In this document: positions 1 to 7,633 of the stretch, piece after piece | Layout: each line of letters opens with the position of its first letter | Numbering within the stretch: the first letter of the stretch is position 1 | Notes under the pieces: model-generated | Seen by the model: only the letters and a program-made list of their open reading frames with translations | Databases searched by the model: none | Told to the model about the DNA's origin: nothing | DNA from: Rhodanobacter fulvus Jip2 | Lineage (GTDB): Bacteria > Pseudomonadota > Gammaproteobacteria > Xanthomonadales > Rhodanobacteraceae | DNA: 64,000 bases | Assembly (NCBI RefSeq): GCF_000264315.1 | Contig: NZ_AJXU01000075.1 | Location: 1-64,000 of the forward strand | Direction of reading: 5' to 3' | Program-made: the position numbers and the translations under genes

Positions 1-53
1 CGTCAAACCCGGGCCATCTCACCCTGACACCTTTTTATTGTGACCTTGATCAA

Positions 54-100
54 GGTGCCAGAGACAATTCCAACCTGACGCAAAGAATTGTCCCTGACAC
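54..100. repeat. REP-like imperfect palindrome upstream of the RloC-like gene
   Basis: Two arms of about 16 bases (54-70 and 85-100) are inverted copies of each other around the core GACAATTC/GAATTGTC, with a 14-base spacer and only two or three mismatches. The flank repeats a short motif, CCTGACACCTTTT, at about 23-35 and 148-160. Related GTGTCAGGG-type palindromes occur as REP elements mobilised by RAYT transposases in xanthomonads; no transposase lies in this window. No coding potential is evident in bases 1-186. Confidence 0.55.
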
Positions 101-186
101 GAATGGCACGGAACTGTCTTTGACTGCGCTCTTCAACGAATCGGGGCCCTGACACCTTTTCCGAGCATGCAAGAAAGTTGCACGTC

Positions 187-2532
187 ATGCGTGGCCAGAG
201 CACCATGGGGACCGCACACCAAGGACTGGAAAGCGCCAGCTCCGTGCCCACAGGGGGCCAGGTGATACGTTCCATCCAGCGGCTGCGCCAGTTCGGCGTA
301 TTTGACGACTTCCGAAAGACAGCGGCGCTGTCAGACTTCGGGACCAAAAACATCATCTACGGTTGGAACTACTCCGGGAAGACCACCCTGTCCCGGCTCT
401 TCTCTGCGCTGGGTCAAGGCAAGCCATACGCCGAATGCCCCACGGCCACTTTTGAGGTCCAGACCTCGACCGGCCAATCCGTTACTGAGGCCACGCTCTC
501 CACTTCCAATCTCAAAGTGGAAGTCTTCAACAGCGATTTTGTGACGACGAACCTCAGCTGGGACGGCGAAGACTTCCAATCCATTCTTCTGCTAGGCGAT
601 GAGTCAATCGAGGCAGAGAAGGCAATCGAGCACTGGTCGAAGCGACTGACCGAATGCCGTAGCCGATGGGCCAACACCCGCGCCAAGATTAGCGACATCG
701 ATGGTCGCGTCAACGGGGCAAAGACCACTACCGCCAAAGCCATTAAAACGACCCTTCAAATCGTTGAGGCATTTAACGCCACACATCTCGCATCTGAAAT
801 CACGCGTCTGCCCGCCGAGCCTCAGCAAGCGGTGCTGTCTGATGAAGCCTATGCGGCAGATATGCGACTGGCTATGACCAGCGAACAAGAACAGTTGCCG
901 GCTGTTCCATCCATCAGTGCGCCAATGCTCTCCCTGCTCAGCCTTCTTCAGGACGCAACACCCCTTCTCGAGTACCTCCCAGCCATCTCCACCACGTTGG
1001 ACCACCTTCGTGCGCACGCAGACACAGCACGATGGGTCGAACAGGGACTGAGCTTGCACGCGGACGTAGCGGCGTGTGAGTTCTGTGGCGGCCCTCTGAC
1101 GGAGGAACGACTGACGCAGCTACGCGGGCACTTTTCAAAAGACCTCACCCAACACAAGGCGTCCTTGAATGCGCTGCTCAACCGCGTAAAAACGGCTCAA
1201 CTCATCACCGAATGGCTAACGCCAACTGCCTTTTCTCCTCAGTTTCAGGCGGAAGCGACGACCCTCAATACAAGGCTCAAACAACTCTGTGAAGCCTACA
1301 ACGACGACTTAGACCGCCTGATGACCGCGATCCAGGCGAAAGTGGATGACCCTTTCGTTGATCAACTTGCTCCGGTGGTGTTTCCGGATATGTCGCTCGT
1401 CCTTGAAAGCACCTTCACTCAAGCGAAAGATATAATCCATCGCAACAACAAAAATATTGGCAACTTCGGCCAAGAGAAGAAGTCAGCGATTGGCCGACTG
1501 AAGGCCCATTTCGCAGCCAAATTTGCCCTCGATACGACCCGAGCTAAAGAAAACAAGAACCGAGATCGTGCCCTGCGCTATCAGGGCCGCCTCAAACCGC
1601 TGGGCGAAAGGATAGGGCAACGAATCAAAGACCTTCAGGCGAAAATCGACCGGGCGCAAAAGGGTCGAGAACGACTGAATGACCGCATCAGCGGATTGTT
1701 GGGCACTGGCATCATTCAAATCGAAGTCGTGCGCCTGAATGACACCGACCGTTTTACGTTGCGTCGGCAAGGACAGCCAGCCCGCAACCTGAGTGACGGG
1801 GAACGCACAGCCATTGCCTTCGCCTTCTTCCTAACAAAACTCGAAGAGCACAAATCGATGGATGACGTCATCGTCTATATCGATGACCCTATCTCCAGTC
1901 TCGATAGCAACCACGTCTTCCAGATTTATTCGGTCATCGAAAAAACCTTCTTTAAGAAGGTCGCTCAACCGAACGGGAAAGAAAAGTGGGTGACCAGCTG
2001 TCAACAATTGTTTCTTTCCACCCACAACTTCGAGTTCCTCGAGATGCTCAAAAAACTTCCCGTTGGCGGGAAGGCAGATGAGCGATATTTCTTCGTCAAG
2101 AGGACCAGTCCAACGAGTTCAACTTTGACCGACCTTCCCGACTCACTGCGGCGCTATACATCGGAATATCACTACCTGTTTAGCGTCATCCAGGAGTTTG
2201 TTCAGAACCCGAACAAGGATGATTTGGGGCAGCTCCTAGCGCTGCCCAATGCGCTACGCCGGTTTGTGGAGCTATACACCTACATGCGCCTGCCATGGCC
2301 CGGAAGCTCTGTGGAAAAACGGCTAGCTGCCCTGGTGGGGCCTGAAAAATCGCTTCGCGTCACCAAGCTGCTGCACCATTTCAGCCATCTTGAAACGGTC
2401 GAGCGACTGGCAACTCATTCAAATGTCATTGCGGACATTGAAGCGGTTGCAAACGAGGTGATTGCGCTGCTTCAAGAAGATCCGGCGCATTTCGCCGCAT
2501 TGATGCAAACAGACCCTTCGCTGGCTTCTTAG
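187..2532 (+). CDS. RloC/PrrC-like ABC-ATPase, candidate anticodon nuclease
   Basis: Large P-loop protein of the PF13166 (AAA_13) type, a family that includes the phage-exclusion tRNA nucleases PrrC and RloC. Numbered from an upstream TTG at 178, it shows Walker A GWNYSGKTT (62-70), a coiled region interrupted by CEFC (300-303) that resembles a Rad50/RloC zinc hook, ABC signature LSDGE (538-542), Walker B with DVIVYIDDP (563-571), D-loop SSLD and H-loop STHN (614-617). The C-terminal 100 residues carry R694-x3-E698 followed by HHFSH (733-737), which matches the order of the PrrC catalytic triad Arg-Glu-His. The start is uncertain: ATG 187 is used here, while ATG 205 or GTG 262 just before the conserved N-terminus are alternatives. 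The gene is visibly more AT-rich than its neighbours, which suggests transfer. The family call is firm; nuclease activity is inferred. Confidence 0.72.
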   Translation: MRGQSTMGTAHQGLESASSVPTGGQVIRSIQRLRQFGVFDDFRKTAALSDFGTKNIIYGWNYSGKTTLSRLFSALGQGKPYAECPTATFEVQTSTGQSVTEATLSTSNLKVEVFNSDFVTTNLSWDGEDFQSILLLGDESIEAEKAIEHWSKRLTECRSRWANTRAKISDIDGRVNGAKTTTAKAIKTTLQIVEAFNATHLASEITRLPAEPQQAVLSDEAYAADMRLAMTSEQEQLPAVPSISAPMLSLLSLLQDATPLLEYLPAISTTLDHLRAHADTARWVEQGLSLHADVAACEFCGGPLTEERLTQLRGHFSKDLTQHKASLNALLNRVKTAQLITEWLTPTAFSPQFQAEATTLNTRLKQLCEAYNDDLDRLMTAIQAKVDDPFVDQLAPVVFPDMSLVLESTFTQAKDIIHRNNKNIGNFGQEKKSAIGRLKAHFAAKFALDTTRAKENKNRDRALRYQGRLKPLGERIGQRIKDLQAKIDRAQKGRERLNDRISGLLGTGIIQIEVVRLNDTDRFTLRRQGQPARNLSDGERTAIAFAFFLTKLEEHKSMDDVIVYIDDPISSLDSNHVFQIYSVIEKTFFKKVAQPNGKEKWVTSCQQLFLSTHNFEFLEMLKKLPVGGKADERYFFVKRTSPTSSTLTDLPDSLRRYTSEYHYLFSVIQEFVQNPNKDDLGQLLALPNALRRFVELYTYMRLPWPGSSVEKRLAALVGPEKSLRVTKLLHHFSHLETVERLATHSNVIADIEAVANEVIALLQEDPAHFAALMQTDPSLAS

Positions 2533-2630
2533 CCTCGCGATTAATTCGCATCAACTTCCATCGCCCTACTTCCGAATATCTCAAATAAATATTGTTGCCC
2601 CTTTACCTTGCCTCCTTTTTGATTAGAAGA

Positions 2631-2849
2631 TCATCGCGCAACTTCCAAAATATGTAGCTCTACGCGCAGCCCAGCCTTTCCGGCCATGTTTACTAGGGCA
2701 TCCAAGCCAAACTCGTCGACCTTCCCACTTGTGAAGTCGGAAATACGAGGCTGAGTTACACCAAACGCCTTGGCGGCTTGTGATTGGCTCAGGTGTACAC
2801 GATGGATGTAGTCCTTGAGCGCCAACATAATCTCAGAGCGCAGCTTCAT
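2631..2849 (-). CDS. Truncated orphan XRE-family antitoxin (HigA/NadS-like)
   Basis: 72-residue helix-turn-helix protein with the core QSQAAKAFGVTQPRISDFTSG, as in HTH_37/NadS-type antitoxins that repress their own operon and neutralise a HigB/RelE-like toxin. Family members normally have about 15-20 more N-terminal residues leading into MKLRSEIML. Reading upstream in frame gives a family-like stretch (IADNAVQTES) that ends at a TGA (2880-2882), so the gene appears to have lost its N-terminus. No toxin ORF is present: only about 90 bases separate it from fabV. It faces the RloC-like gene convergently. It may be a residual regulator or a decaying remnant. Confidence 0.6.
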   Translation of the reverse strand: MKLRSEIMLALKDYIHRVHLSQSQAAKAFGVTQPRISDFTSGKVDEFGLDALVNMAGKAGLRVELHILEVAR

Positions 2850-2895
2850 GCTTTCGGTTTGAACTGCATTGTCTGCAATTCAAATAACCGGGTCA

Positions 2896-2923
2896 GAGCC
2901 ACTTCCTGGACGATAAGTGGCTC
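2896..2923. repeat. 9-bp stem-loop between fabV and the XRE gene
   Basis: GAGCCACTT (2896-2904) and AAGTGGCTC (2915-2923) form a perfect 9-bp inverted repeat with a 10-base loop. It lies just past the fabV stop on the fabV transcript. No T-tract follows on the minus strand, so it is a weak terminator candidate; a transcript-end structure or an autoregulatory operator of the antitoxin gene are alternatives. Confidence 0.35.
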
Positions 2924-2942
2924 AGCAGCAACTCGCGCAATA

Positions 2943-4145
2943 TCACCCCTCCAAACAATCAAACCGCCTATCCGCCTCGACCTCCGCGTCATAATCCACA
3001 TCCCCCCGATCAAACCCGAACAACTTCAAGAACTCATGCTTGTACCCCGCGTAGTCGGTAACCTCGCGCAGGTTTTCGGTGGTGACGGTAGGCCAGAGCG
3101 TCTTGCAGGGTTCCTGCACGTCGGCGCGCAGTTCCCAATCGTCCAGGCGCAGGCGGCCTTCGTCGTCGGTGGGTGCAGGGACGCCGTCGGCGCGGTAGAG
3201 GCGGTCGTGGAACAGGCGGTTGGCTTGTTCGATCGGGTTTTCGTGGATGCCTTTCGCTTTCATGATCTTGAAGGCGATGGAGACGTACAGCGGGATCACG
3301 GGGATGGCGGCGCTGGCCTGGGTGACGACGGATTTCATCACGCCCACATACGCTTCCAGGCCGGGGTGGCGGCTGCGCAGTTCTTTCGCGGTGTTGTCCA
3401 GGTGCTGCTTGGCCTGCCCCAGGGTGCCGTGCCAGTACATGGGCCAGGTGATCTCGGTGCCGATGTAGCTGTAGGCGATGGTCTTGGCGTGGTCGGCCAG
3501 CACGCCGGCGGCGCTCAGCGCGTCGATCCACAGCGCCCAGTCCTCGCCGCCCATCACGGTGACGGTGTCCTTGATTTCCTGTTCGGTAGCCGGCTCGACG
3601 GTGGCGTCGATGACGGTGTCCTTGTTGGTGTCGACCGAGGTGTTGTGGAACGGTTCGCCGATGGTCTTGAGCGCCGAGCGCACCACTTCGCCGGTGTCGG
3701 GCAGCTTGCGCACGGGCGAGGCCAGCGAATAGACGACCAGATCGATCGGGCCGCCCAGGTCGTTCTTGATGATCTCGATGGCCTTGGCGCGGGTCTCGTG
3801 GGAGAACGCGTCGCCGTTGATCGACTTGGCGACGAGGCCGGCGGCCTTGGCGGCCTTGTCGAACGCGGCGGCGTTGTACCAGCCGGCGGTGCCGGTCTTG
3901 TCCGGGCTGCTGGGTTTCTCGAAGAACACGCCCAGCGTGGCGGCGCCATAGCCGAACGCGGCGGTGATGCGCGAGGCCAGGCCGTAGCCGGTGGAGGCGC
4001 CGATGACGAGCACGCGCTTGGGGCCCTTGCTCTTGTCGTGGCCAGCGGCCTGGGTGATCGCGATCTGGTCGAGCACGTTGCGCTCGCAACCGACCGGGTG
4101 GGCGGTGACGCAGATGAAACCGCGGACTTTGGGCTTGATGATCAC
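2943..4145 (-). CDS. fabV: Enoyl-ACP reductase FabV
   Basis: 400-residue NADH-dependent trans-2-enoyl-ACP reductase that catalyses the last step of each fatty-acid elongation cycle in the cytoplasm. The start [12 protein letters not shown] and the Rossmann segment [15 protein letters not shown] are typical of the FabV family. The active-site pair has the FabV-specific Tyr-x8-Lys spacing ([10 protein letters not shown]), longer than in FabI. The length equals the usual 400 residues. FabV enzymes are naturally tolerant of triclosan, which is known for the family and not shown here. It is a single gene flanked upstream by a large palindromic repeat. Confidence 0.96.
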   Translation of the reverse strand: MIIKPKVRGFICVTAHPVGCERNVLDQIAITQAAGHDKSKGPKRVLVIGASTGYGLASRITAAFGYGAATLGVFFEKPSSPDKTGTAGWYNAAAFDKAAKAAGLVAKSINGDAFSHETRAKAIEIIKNDLGGPIDLVVYSLASPVRKLPDTGEVVRSALKTIGEPFHNTSVDTNKDTVIDATVEPATEQEIKDTVTVMGGEDWALWIDALSAAGVLADHAKTIAYSYIGTEITWPMYWHGTLGQAKQHLDNTAKELRSRHPGLEAYVGVMKSVVTQASAAIPVIPLYVSIAFKIMKAKGIHENPIEQANRLFHDRLYRADGVPAPTDDEGRLRLDDWELRADVQEPCKTLWPTVTTENLREVTDYAGYKHEFLKLFGFDRGDVDYDAEVEADRRFDCLEG

Positions 4146-4263
4146 GGTGGCTCCCGATGCTGTTTTGGCAATTCGCCATAGTAACCAAGCGGGGCGGCCG
4201 TGCGCTGCCGTAGGGAGGACGATGCTATCGGAGGTGATGCGCCCGACGAGGCAGGATGATCCC

Positions 4264-4346
4264 CTGTGGGAGCGACTTCAGTCGCGATGCTTTTGCATTT
4301 TTGGGTCATTGAACAAAGAGCATCGCGACTGAAGTCGCTCCCACAG
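4264..4346. repeat. REP pair: 27-bp perfect inverted repeat
   Basis: Bases 4264-4290 and 4320-4346 are perfect inverted copies (27 bp) around a 29-base loop. The core is GGGAGCGACTTCAGTCGCGA, the GGGAGCGxCTTxAGxCGCGA class of intergenic palindromes abundant in Pseudomonas and Xanthomonadales. A second degenerate pair of the same family sits at 61667-61741. It occupies the fabV-cutC intergenic region, which otherwise holds nothing recognisable. Confidence 0.85.
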
Positions 4347-4370
4347 AAGCTGTCTGCCTGCCCTGCAGGT

Positions 4371-5108
4371 CTAGGGATGCTCAGGGACAGCGGTTTGCAG
4401 GGCTGTCGCGAGCGCGCGCACCTGTTCGACGTCGCTGCGGATTTCGCCGCCTTCCATATCGCTCAGGCACGGCCGCTGGTGGCGCATGGCGGAGGGATGC
4501 TGTTGTTTGGCGGAGGCGTGGAATTCGACAGCCCCGGTCGCTGCCGCCAGGGCGGCGATATTCTGCGCGGTGATTCCAGCGCCGGGCATCACCGCGACGC
4601 GCCCCGCAGCCTGCGCAACAAGCTCGCGGATCAATGCCGCACCGTCCGGCGCGCTGACCTGCGCGCCCGAGGTCAAGATGCGTTCGCAACCCAGCGCCAC
4701 GATGTCTTCCAGCGCCTGCGCGGGATCGCGGCTGAGATCGAACGCGCGATGGAAGGTGACGCCGAGTTTTCCGGCGGCGGCGATGAGCGGGCGGCAGCGT
4801 GCGCTGTCTACCCGGCTTTCGGCGTCGAGTACGCCCAGCACCACGCCGTCGCAACCCAGCGCCACGCAGGTCTCGATATCACGCCGCATGGTTTCGCATT
4901 CCAGCTCGCTGTAGAGGAAATCGCCGGCGCGCGGACGAATCAACACGTACAAGGGAATGCGCAGATGCTCGCGGGCCAGCGCGATCTGCGCGTGCGAGGG
5001 CGTGAGGCCGCCCAGTTCCAGCGCCGTGCAAAGCTCGACGCGGTTTGCTCCGCCCTGTTGCGCGGCAAGGGCAGAGGCGACCGAGTTGGCGGCGATTTCC
5101 AGGATCAT
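4371..5108 (-). CDS. cutC: Copper homeostasis protein CutC
   Basis: 245-residue TIM-barrel protein starting MILEIAANSVASALAAQQGGA. Conserved CutC blocks are visible: ANRVELC, GGLTPS, IPLYVLIRPR, FHRAFD, ILTSGA and MPGAGI near the C-terminus. CutC was linked genetically to copper tolerance in E. coli, but its biochemical role is still unclear. The start at 5108 is chosen because its ATGA overlaps the stop of the upstream glycosylasparaginase gene (5105-5108), giving translational coupling. A longer in-frame extension upstream has no family support. Confidence 0.92.
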   Translation of the reverse strand: MILEIAANSVASALAAQQGGANRVELCTALELGGLTPSHAQIALAREHLRIPLYVLIRPRAGDFLYSELECETMRRDIETCVALGCDGVVLGVLDAESRVDSARCRPLIAAAGKLGVTFHRAFDLSRDPAQALEDIVALGCERILTSGAQVSAPDGAALIRELVAQAAGRVAVMPGAGITAQNIAALAAATGAVEFHASAKQQHPSAMRHQRPCLSDMEGGEIRSDVEQVRALATALQTAVPEHP

Positions 5109-6142
5109 GAGTAGCTCGTGCGGTAGACGCTTTGCGCGGGGATCAGGGCATCCTGTTTTTGCGCATCGCACACGGCGTAGGCGAAGCCGTGCTGGATCGC
5201 GTACGCGCCGGCCTCGCCGTCACGGTTCATGGCCAGAAAGCCGACTTGCAGCGTCTTGGAGGCCTCGCGACGCTTGCGGACGATGCGCATTACGGCCTCC
5301 TTGCATGCCTCCTGCGGCGAGCGGCCTTGGCGCATCAGCTCCACCACCAGGAAGCTGCCGGCGTTGCGGATCACTTCCTCGCCCACGCCGGTGGAGGTGG
5401 CCGCGCCGACCTCGCCATCCACGTACAGGCCGGCGCCGATGATCGGGCTGTCGCCCACGCGGCCGCGCAGTTTCCAGGCCATGCCGCTGGTGGTGCAGGC
5501 GCCGGCCAGGCGGCCGTGCGCGTCGATGGCCAGCATGCCGATGGTGTCGTGGTTGTTGGCGCCGCCGGGGAGACCCGTGCCGTAGTCACGCACTTCGCTG
5601 TTGATCGACGGTTGGTATTTCGCCGTTTTCCGCCACTCGTGCCAGGCCTGCTCGGCTTCGGGCGTGAGCAGGTTCTGCTTCTTGAAGCCCTGCTCCAGCG
5701 CGAACTGCAGCGCGCCCTCACCCACCAGCAGCACGTGCGGCGTGCGCTCCATCACGCGCCGCGCTACGGAGATCGGATGCTCGATGTGTTCGAGTGCGGC
5801 CACCGCGCCGCAGCTGCCGTCGGCGTCCATGATGCTGGCGTCCAGGGTCACGTGGCCGTCGCGGTCGGGATAGCCGCCCTTGCCCACGCTGTGGTTTTTG
5901 AGATCGGATTCGGGCACCTGCACGCCGGTTTCGACCGCGTCCAGCGCGTTACCGCCCTTGCCCAGGACGGCCCACGCCGCCTGGTTGGCCGCAATACCGA
6001 AATCCCAGGTGGAGACGACCCGCGCCGCCGTGGCTTTCGCGCCGGCGCGCGTCGGTGCCGCGGCCAGCTTGCCGCCCCACGCCAGCATCGATGCCGAGGC
6101 GCCCAGCAGGGATGCCTTGAGGAAATTTCTGCGGTTTGGCAT
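5105..6142 (-). CDS. Tat-exported glycosylasparaginase (N4-(beta-N-acetylglucosaminyl)-L-asparaginase)
   Basis: 345-residue Ntn-hydrolase of the family that cleaves the GlcNAc-Asn bond or acts as an isoaspartyl/asparaginase-like amidase. The N-terminus MPNRRNFLKASLLGASASML is a twin-arginine signal (RRNFLK) followed by a hydrophobic stretch, so the enzyme should be exported folded to the periplasm. The autoprocessing site is in NHDTIGM; the Thr should become the N-terminal nucleophile of the beta subunit after self-cleavage. The substrate-binding region GRVGDSPIIGAG is present. The start at 6142 is preferred over an upstream one because it begins exactly with the signal peptide. It is coupled to cutC by a 4-base overlap. 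The physiological substrate is unknown. Confidence 0.88.
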   Translation of the reverse strand: MPNRRNFLKASLLGASASMLAWGGKLAAAPTRAGAKATAARVVSTWDFGIAANQAAWAVLGKGGNALDAVETGVQVPESDLKNHSVGKGGYPDRDGHVTLDASIMDADGSCGAVAALEHIEHPISVARRVMERTPHVLLVGEGALQFALEQGFKKQNLLTPEAEQAWHEWRKTAKYQPSINSEVRDYGTGLPGGANNHDTIGMLAIDAHGRLAGACTTSGMAWKLRGRVGDSPIIGAGLYVDGEVGAATSTGVGEEVIRNAGSFLVVELMRQGRSPQEACKEAVMRIVRKRREASKTLQVGFLAMNRDGEAGAYAIQHGFAYAVCDAQKQDALIPAQSVYRTSYS

Positions 6143-6171
6143 GGCGTGGTCCTCTATGGACGGCTGAAGAG

Positions 6172-6209
6172 CGACCCCTCCCCGGCCCTCCCCTGCGAGC
6201 AGGGGAGGG
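6172..6209. repeat. GC-rich palindromic repeat (CCCTCCCCTGC family), copy 1
   Basis: CCCTCCCCTGC (6186-6196) faces GCAGGGGAGGG (6199-6209), preceded by ACCCCTCCCCGG. The same element occurs in opposite orientation at 7526-7564 and as a degenerate direct copy at 7596-7632. This is an intergenic palindromic family; it has no coding role. Confidence 0.75.
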
Positions 6210-6231
6210 AGAAAAGCAGGGCGCGGAAAAC

Positions 6232-6259
6232 AAAAAACCCCGCACAGGATGCGGGGTTT
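6232..6259 (-). terminator. Rho-independent terminator of the cold-shock gene
   Basis: CCCCGCA (6238-6244) pairs with TGCGGGG (6250-6256) around a 5-base loop. On the minus strand the hairpin is followed by six T residues (complement of the A-tract 6232-6237). It lies about 30 bases past the csp stop. Confidence 0.85.
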
Positions 6260-6288
6260 CAATCTTGCGATACAACCTTGGCCTGTGA

Positions 6289-6498
6289 TCAGGCGAGGGC
6301 TGGCTCTACGGCCGATGCCTGGGCGCCCTTGGGGCCCTGGGTTACTTCGAACTGTACGCGCTGGCCTTCCTGCAGGCTGCGGAAGCCCTTGGAATTGATC
6401 GCTGAAAAATGGACGAACACGTCATCCCCACCGTCCTCGGGCGCGATGAAACCGAAACCCTTGGCGTCGTTGAACCATTTGACCGTACCAAAACTCAT
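6289..6498 (-). CDS. Cold-shock (CspA-family) protein
   Basis: 69-residue single cold-shock domain protein starting [18 protein letters not shown]. The RNP1 motif KGFGFI and RNP2 motif VFVHF, which bind single-stranded RNA or DNA, are intact. CspA-type proteins act as RNA chaperones that melt mRNA structure or as antiterminators; the sequence does not show whether this copy is cold-inducible. The C-terminus is slightly longer ([16 protein letters not shown]) than E. coli CspA. The upstream 220 bases (6499-6719) contain no gene but hold a 7-bp hairpin, CCCCGCA/TGCGGGG (6630-6647), that would lie in the 5' leader if transcription starts upstream of it. The gene is followed by a strong terminator. 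Confidence 0.95.
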   Translation of the reverse strand: MSFGTVKWFNDAKGFGFIAPEDGGDDVFVHFSAINSKGFRSLQEGQRVQFEVTQGPKGAQASAVEPALA

Positions 6499-6719
6499 TG
6501 CGTCGACCTCTGCATGTTGGGAGTGTGGGCGGCTGGAAACTGTCAGGCGAAAACCCGGAAGATTCGACCGCCCAGTTCCTCGGGCTGGATGCACCAGATC
6601 TGTGCGCTGAACCGCCGTATCCTTCGGCTCCCCGCATTGGTGCGGGGAAAAGTATCAGCGGGTTCGAGGGCAAAGCGCAACCTGCCATTCGGCCGTCTGT
6701 ATCGACCAGGCAGGTATCG

Positions 6720-7481
6720 TCAATCTTCCAGCAGCGCGGACAACAGGCCTGGGACTTCGGCGGTTGCCGCCGCCAGGTGGGCGAAGATTTCCTCGATGCT
6801 GATCTCGGCCTCGTCGCCGCAACCGGCCGCGTGGTTGGCCACCAGCGCCAGGCAGGCGTAGTCCAGCCCCAGCTCGCGAGCCAGCACGGCCTCGGGCATG
6901 CCCGTCATGCCGACCAGGTCGCAGCCATCGCGTTTCATGCGCGCGATCTCGGCGCGGGTTTCCAGCCGCGGGCCCTGGGTAGCACCGTAGCAGCCGCCAT
7001 CGATGATCGGCACGCCGCGCTTGCGCGCCGCCTGCAGCAGCGACTGGCGCAGGGATTCGGTGTACGGCTCGCTGAAATCGATGTGCCTGACATCGGCGCC
7101 TTCGACATCGCAATAGCTGGTGTCGCGGCCATGCGTGTAATCGATGAGCTGGTCGGGCACCACGATCACCCGCGGTCCCATGTCGGCACGGATGCCGCCC
7201 ACCGCGTTGACACCGATCACCCGTCGCGCACCCAGGCTGTGCAGGGCCCACACGTTGGCGCGGTAGTTGACGCGATGCGGCGGCAGGCTGTGGCTCTCGC
7301 CATGGCGCGCCAGGAAGGCTACCCGCCGGCCCACGAAATCGCCGACGACCACATCGCCGGACGCGGGGCCGTACGGGGTTTCCACCGTGTGGCGTGTGGC
7401 GTTTTCCAACCCTGAAAAATGGTAGAGCCCGCTGCCGCCGATGACGGCCAGGTCGATGGAAGTGTGGTCCGAATGAGGCAT
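6720..7481 (-). CDS. S-methyl-5'-thioinosine phosphorylase (MTAP/PNP family)
   Basis: 253-residue phosphorylase of the MTAP/PNP family. It contains IGGSGLYHFSGL near the N-terminus (phosphate loop), FLARHG, NYRANVWAL, VNAVGGI, the LIDYTHGR segment, YGATQGPRLET and GMTGMPEA, all typical of the Pseudomonas PA3004-type enzyme that cleaves methylthioinosine to hypoxanthine and methylthioribose-1-phosphate. The next gene downstream on the chromosome encodes hypoxanthine phosphoribosyltransferase, which would recycle the hypoxanthine; this supports the thioinosine rather than thioadenosine reading. The start MPHSDHTSID at 7481 is chosen because longer readings run through a palindromic repeat. Confidence 0.87.
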   Translation of the reverse strand: MPHSDHTSIDLAVIGGSGLYHFSGLENATRHTVETPYGPASGDVVVGDFVGRRVAFLARHGESHSLPPHRVNYRANVWALHSLGARRVIGVNAVGGIRADMGPRVIVVPDQLIDYTHGRDTSYCDVEGADVRHIDFSEPYTESLRQSLLQAARKRGVPIIDGGCYGATQGPRLETRAEIARMKRDGCDLVGMTGMPEAVLARELGLDYACLALVANHAAGCGDEAEISIEEIFAHLAAATAEVPGLLSALLED

Positions 7482-7525
7482 CGTAATGATCCGTTTAAGG
7501 CTAAAGCGGTGGCTTTTGCTTTGCT

Positions 7526-7632
7526 CCCTCCCCTGCTCGCAGGGGAGGGCTGGGGAGGGGTGGCTTTTGATCTTCGAGTCAAACGCAAGAGCGTTACCCC
7601 CTCCCAACCTCCCCCTGCAGGCAGGAGGAGGA
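7526..7632. repeat. Inverted pair of GC-rich palindromes between hpt and mtiP (copies 2 and 3)
   Basis: Copy 2 (7526-7564) is an inverted copy of the element at 6172-6209, with CCCTCCCCTGC/GCAGGGGAGGG at 7526-7549. Copy 3 (7596-7632) is a degenerate direct copy ending right at the hpt stop codon. The pair is arranged like a BIME and could stabilise the hpt mRNA end. Confidence 0.7.
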
Positions 7633-7633
7633 G

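Noticed and set aside
187-2532. Reading the RloC-like gene as a Wadjet JetC or plain SMC protein
   Set aside because: No JetA/B/D partners are visible and the protein is too short for JetC; the R-x3-E ... H block favours the PrrC/RloC group, although AAA_13 alone would not exclude other roles.
2784-4181. 465-codon plus-strand frame over fabV
   Set aside because: Gly/Val/Asp-rich shadow of fabV with no family features.
6630-6647. Hairpin CCCCGCA/TGCGGGG as a terminator of mtiP
   Set aside because: On the minus strand the T-rich run precedes the stem rather than following it, so it does not have terminator layout; it more likely lies in the csp leader.
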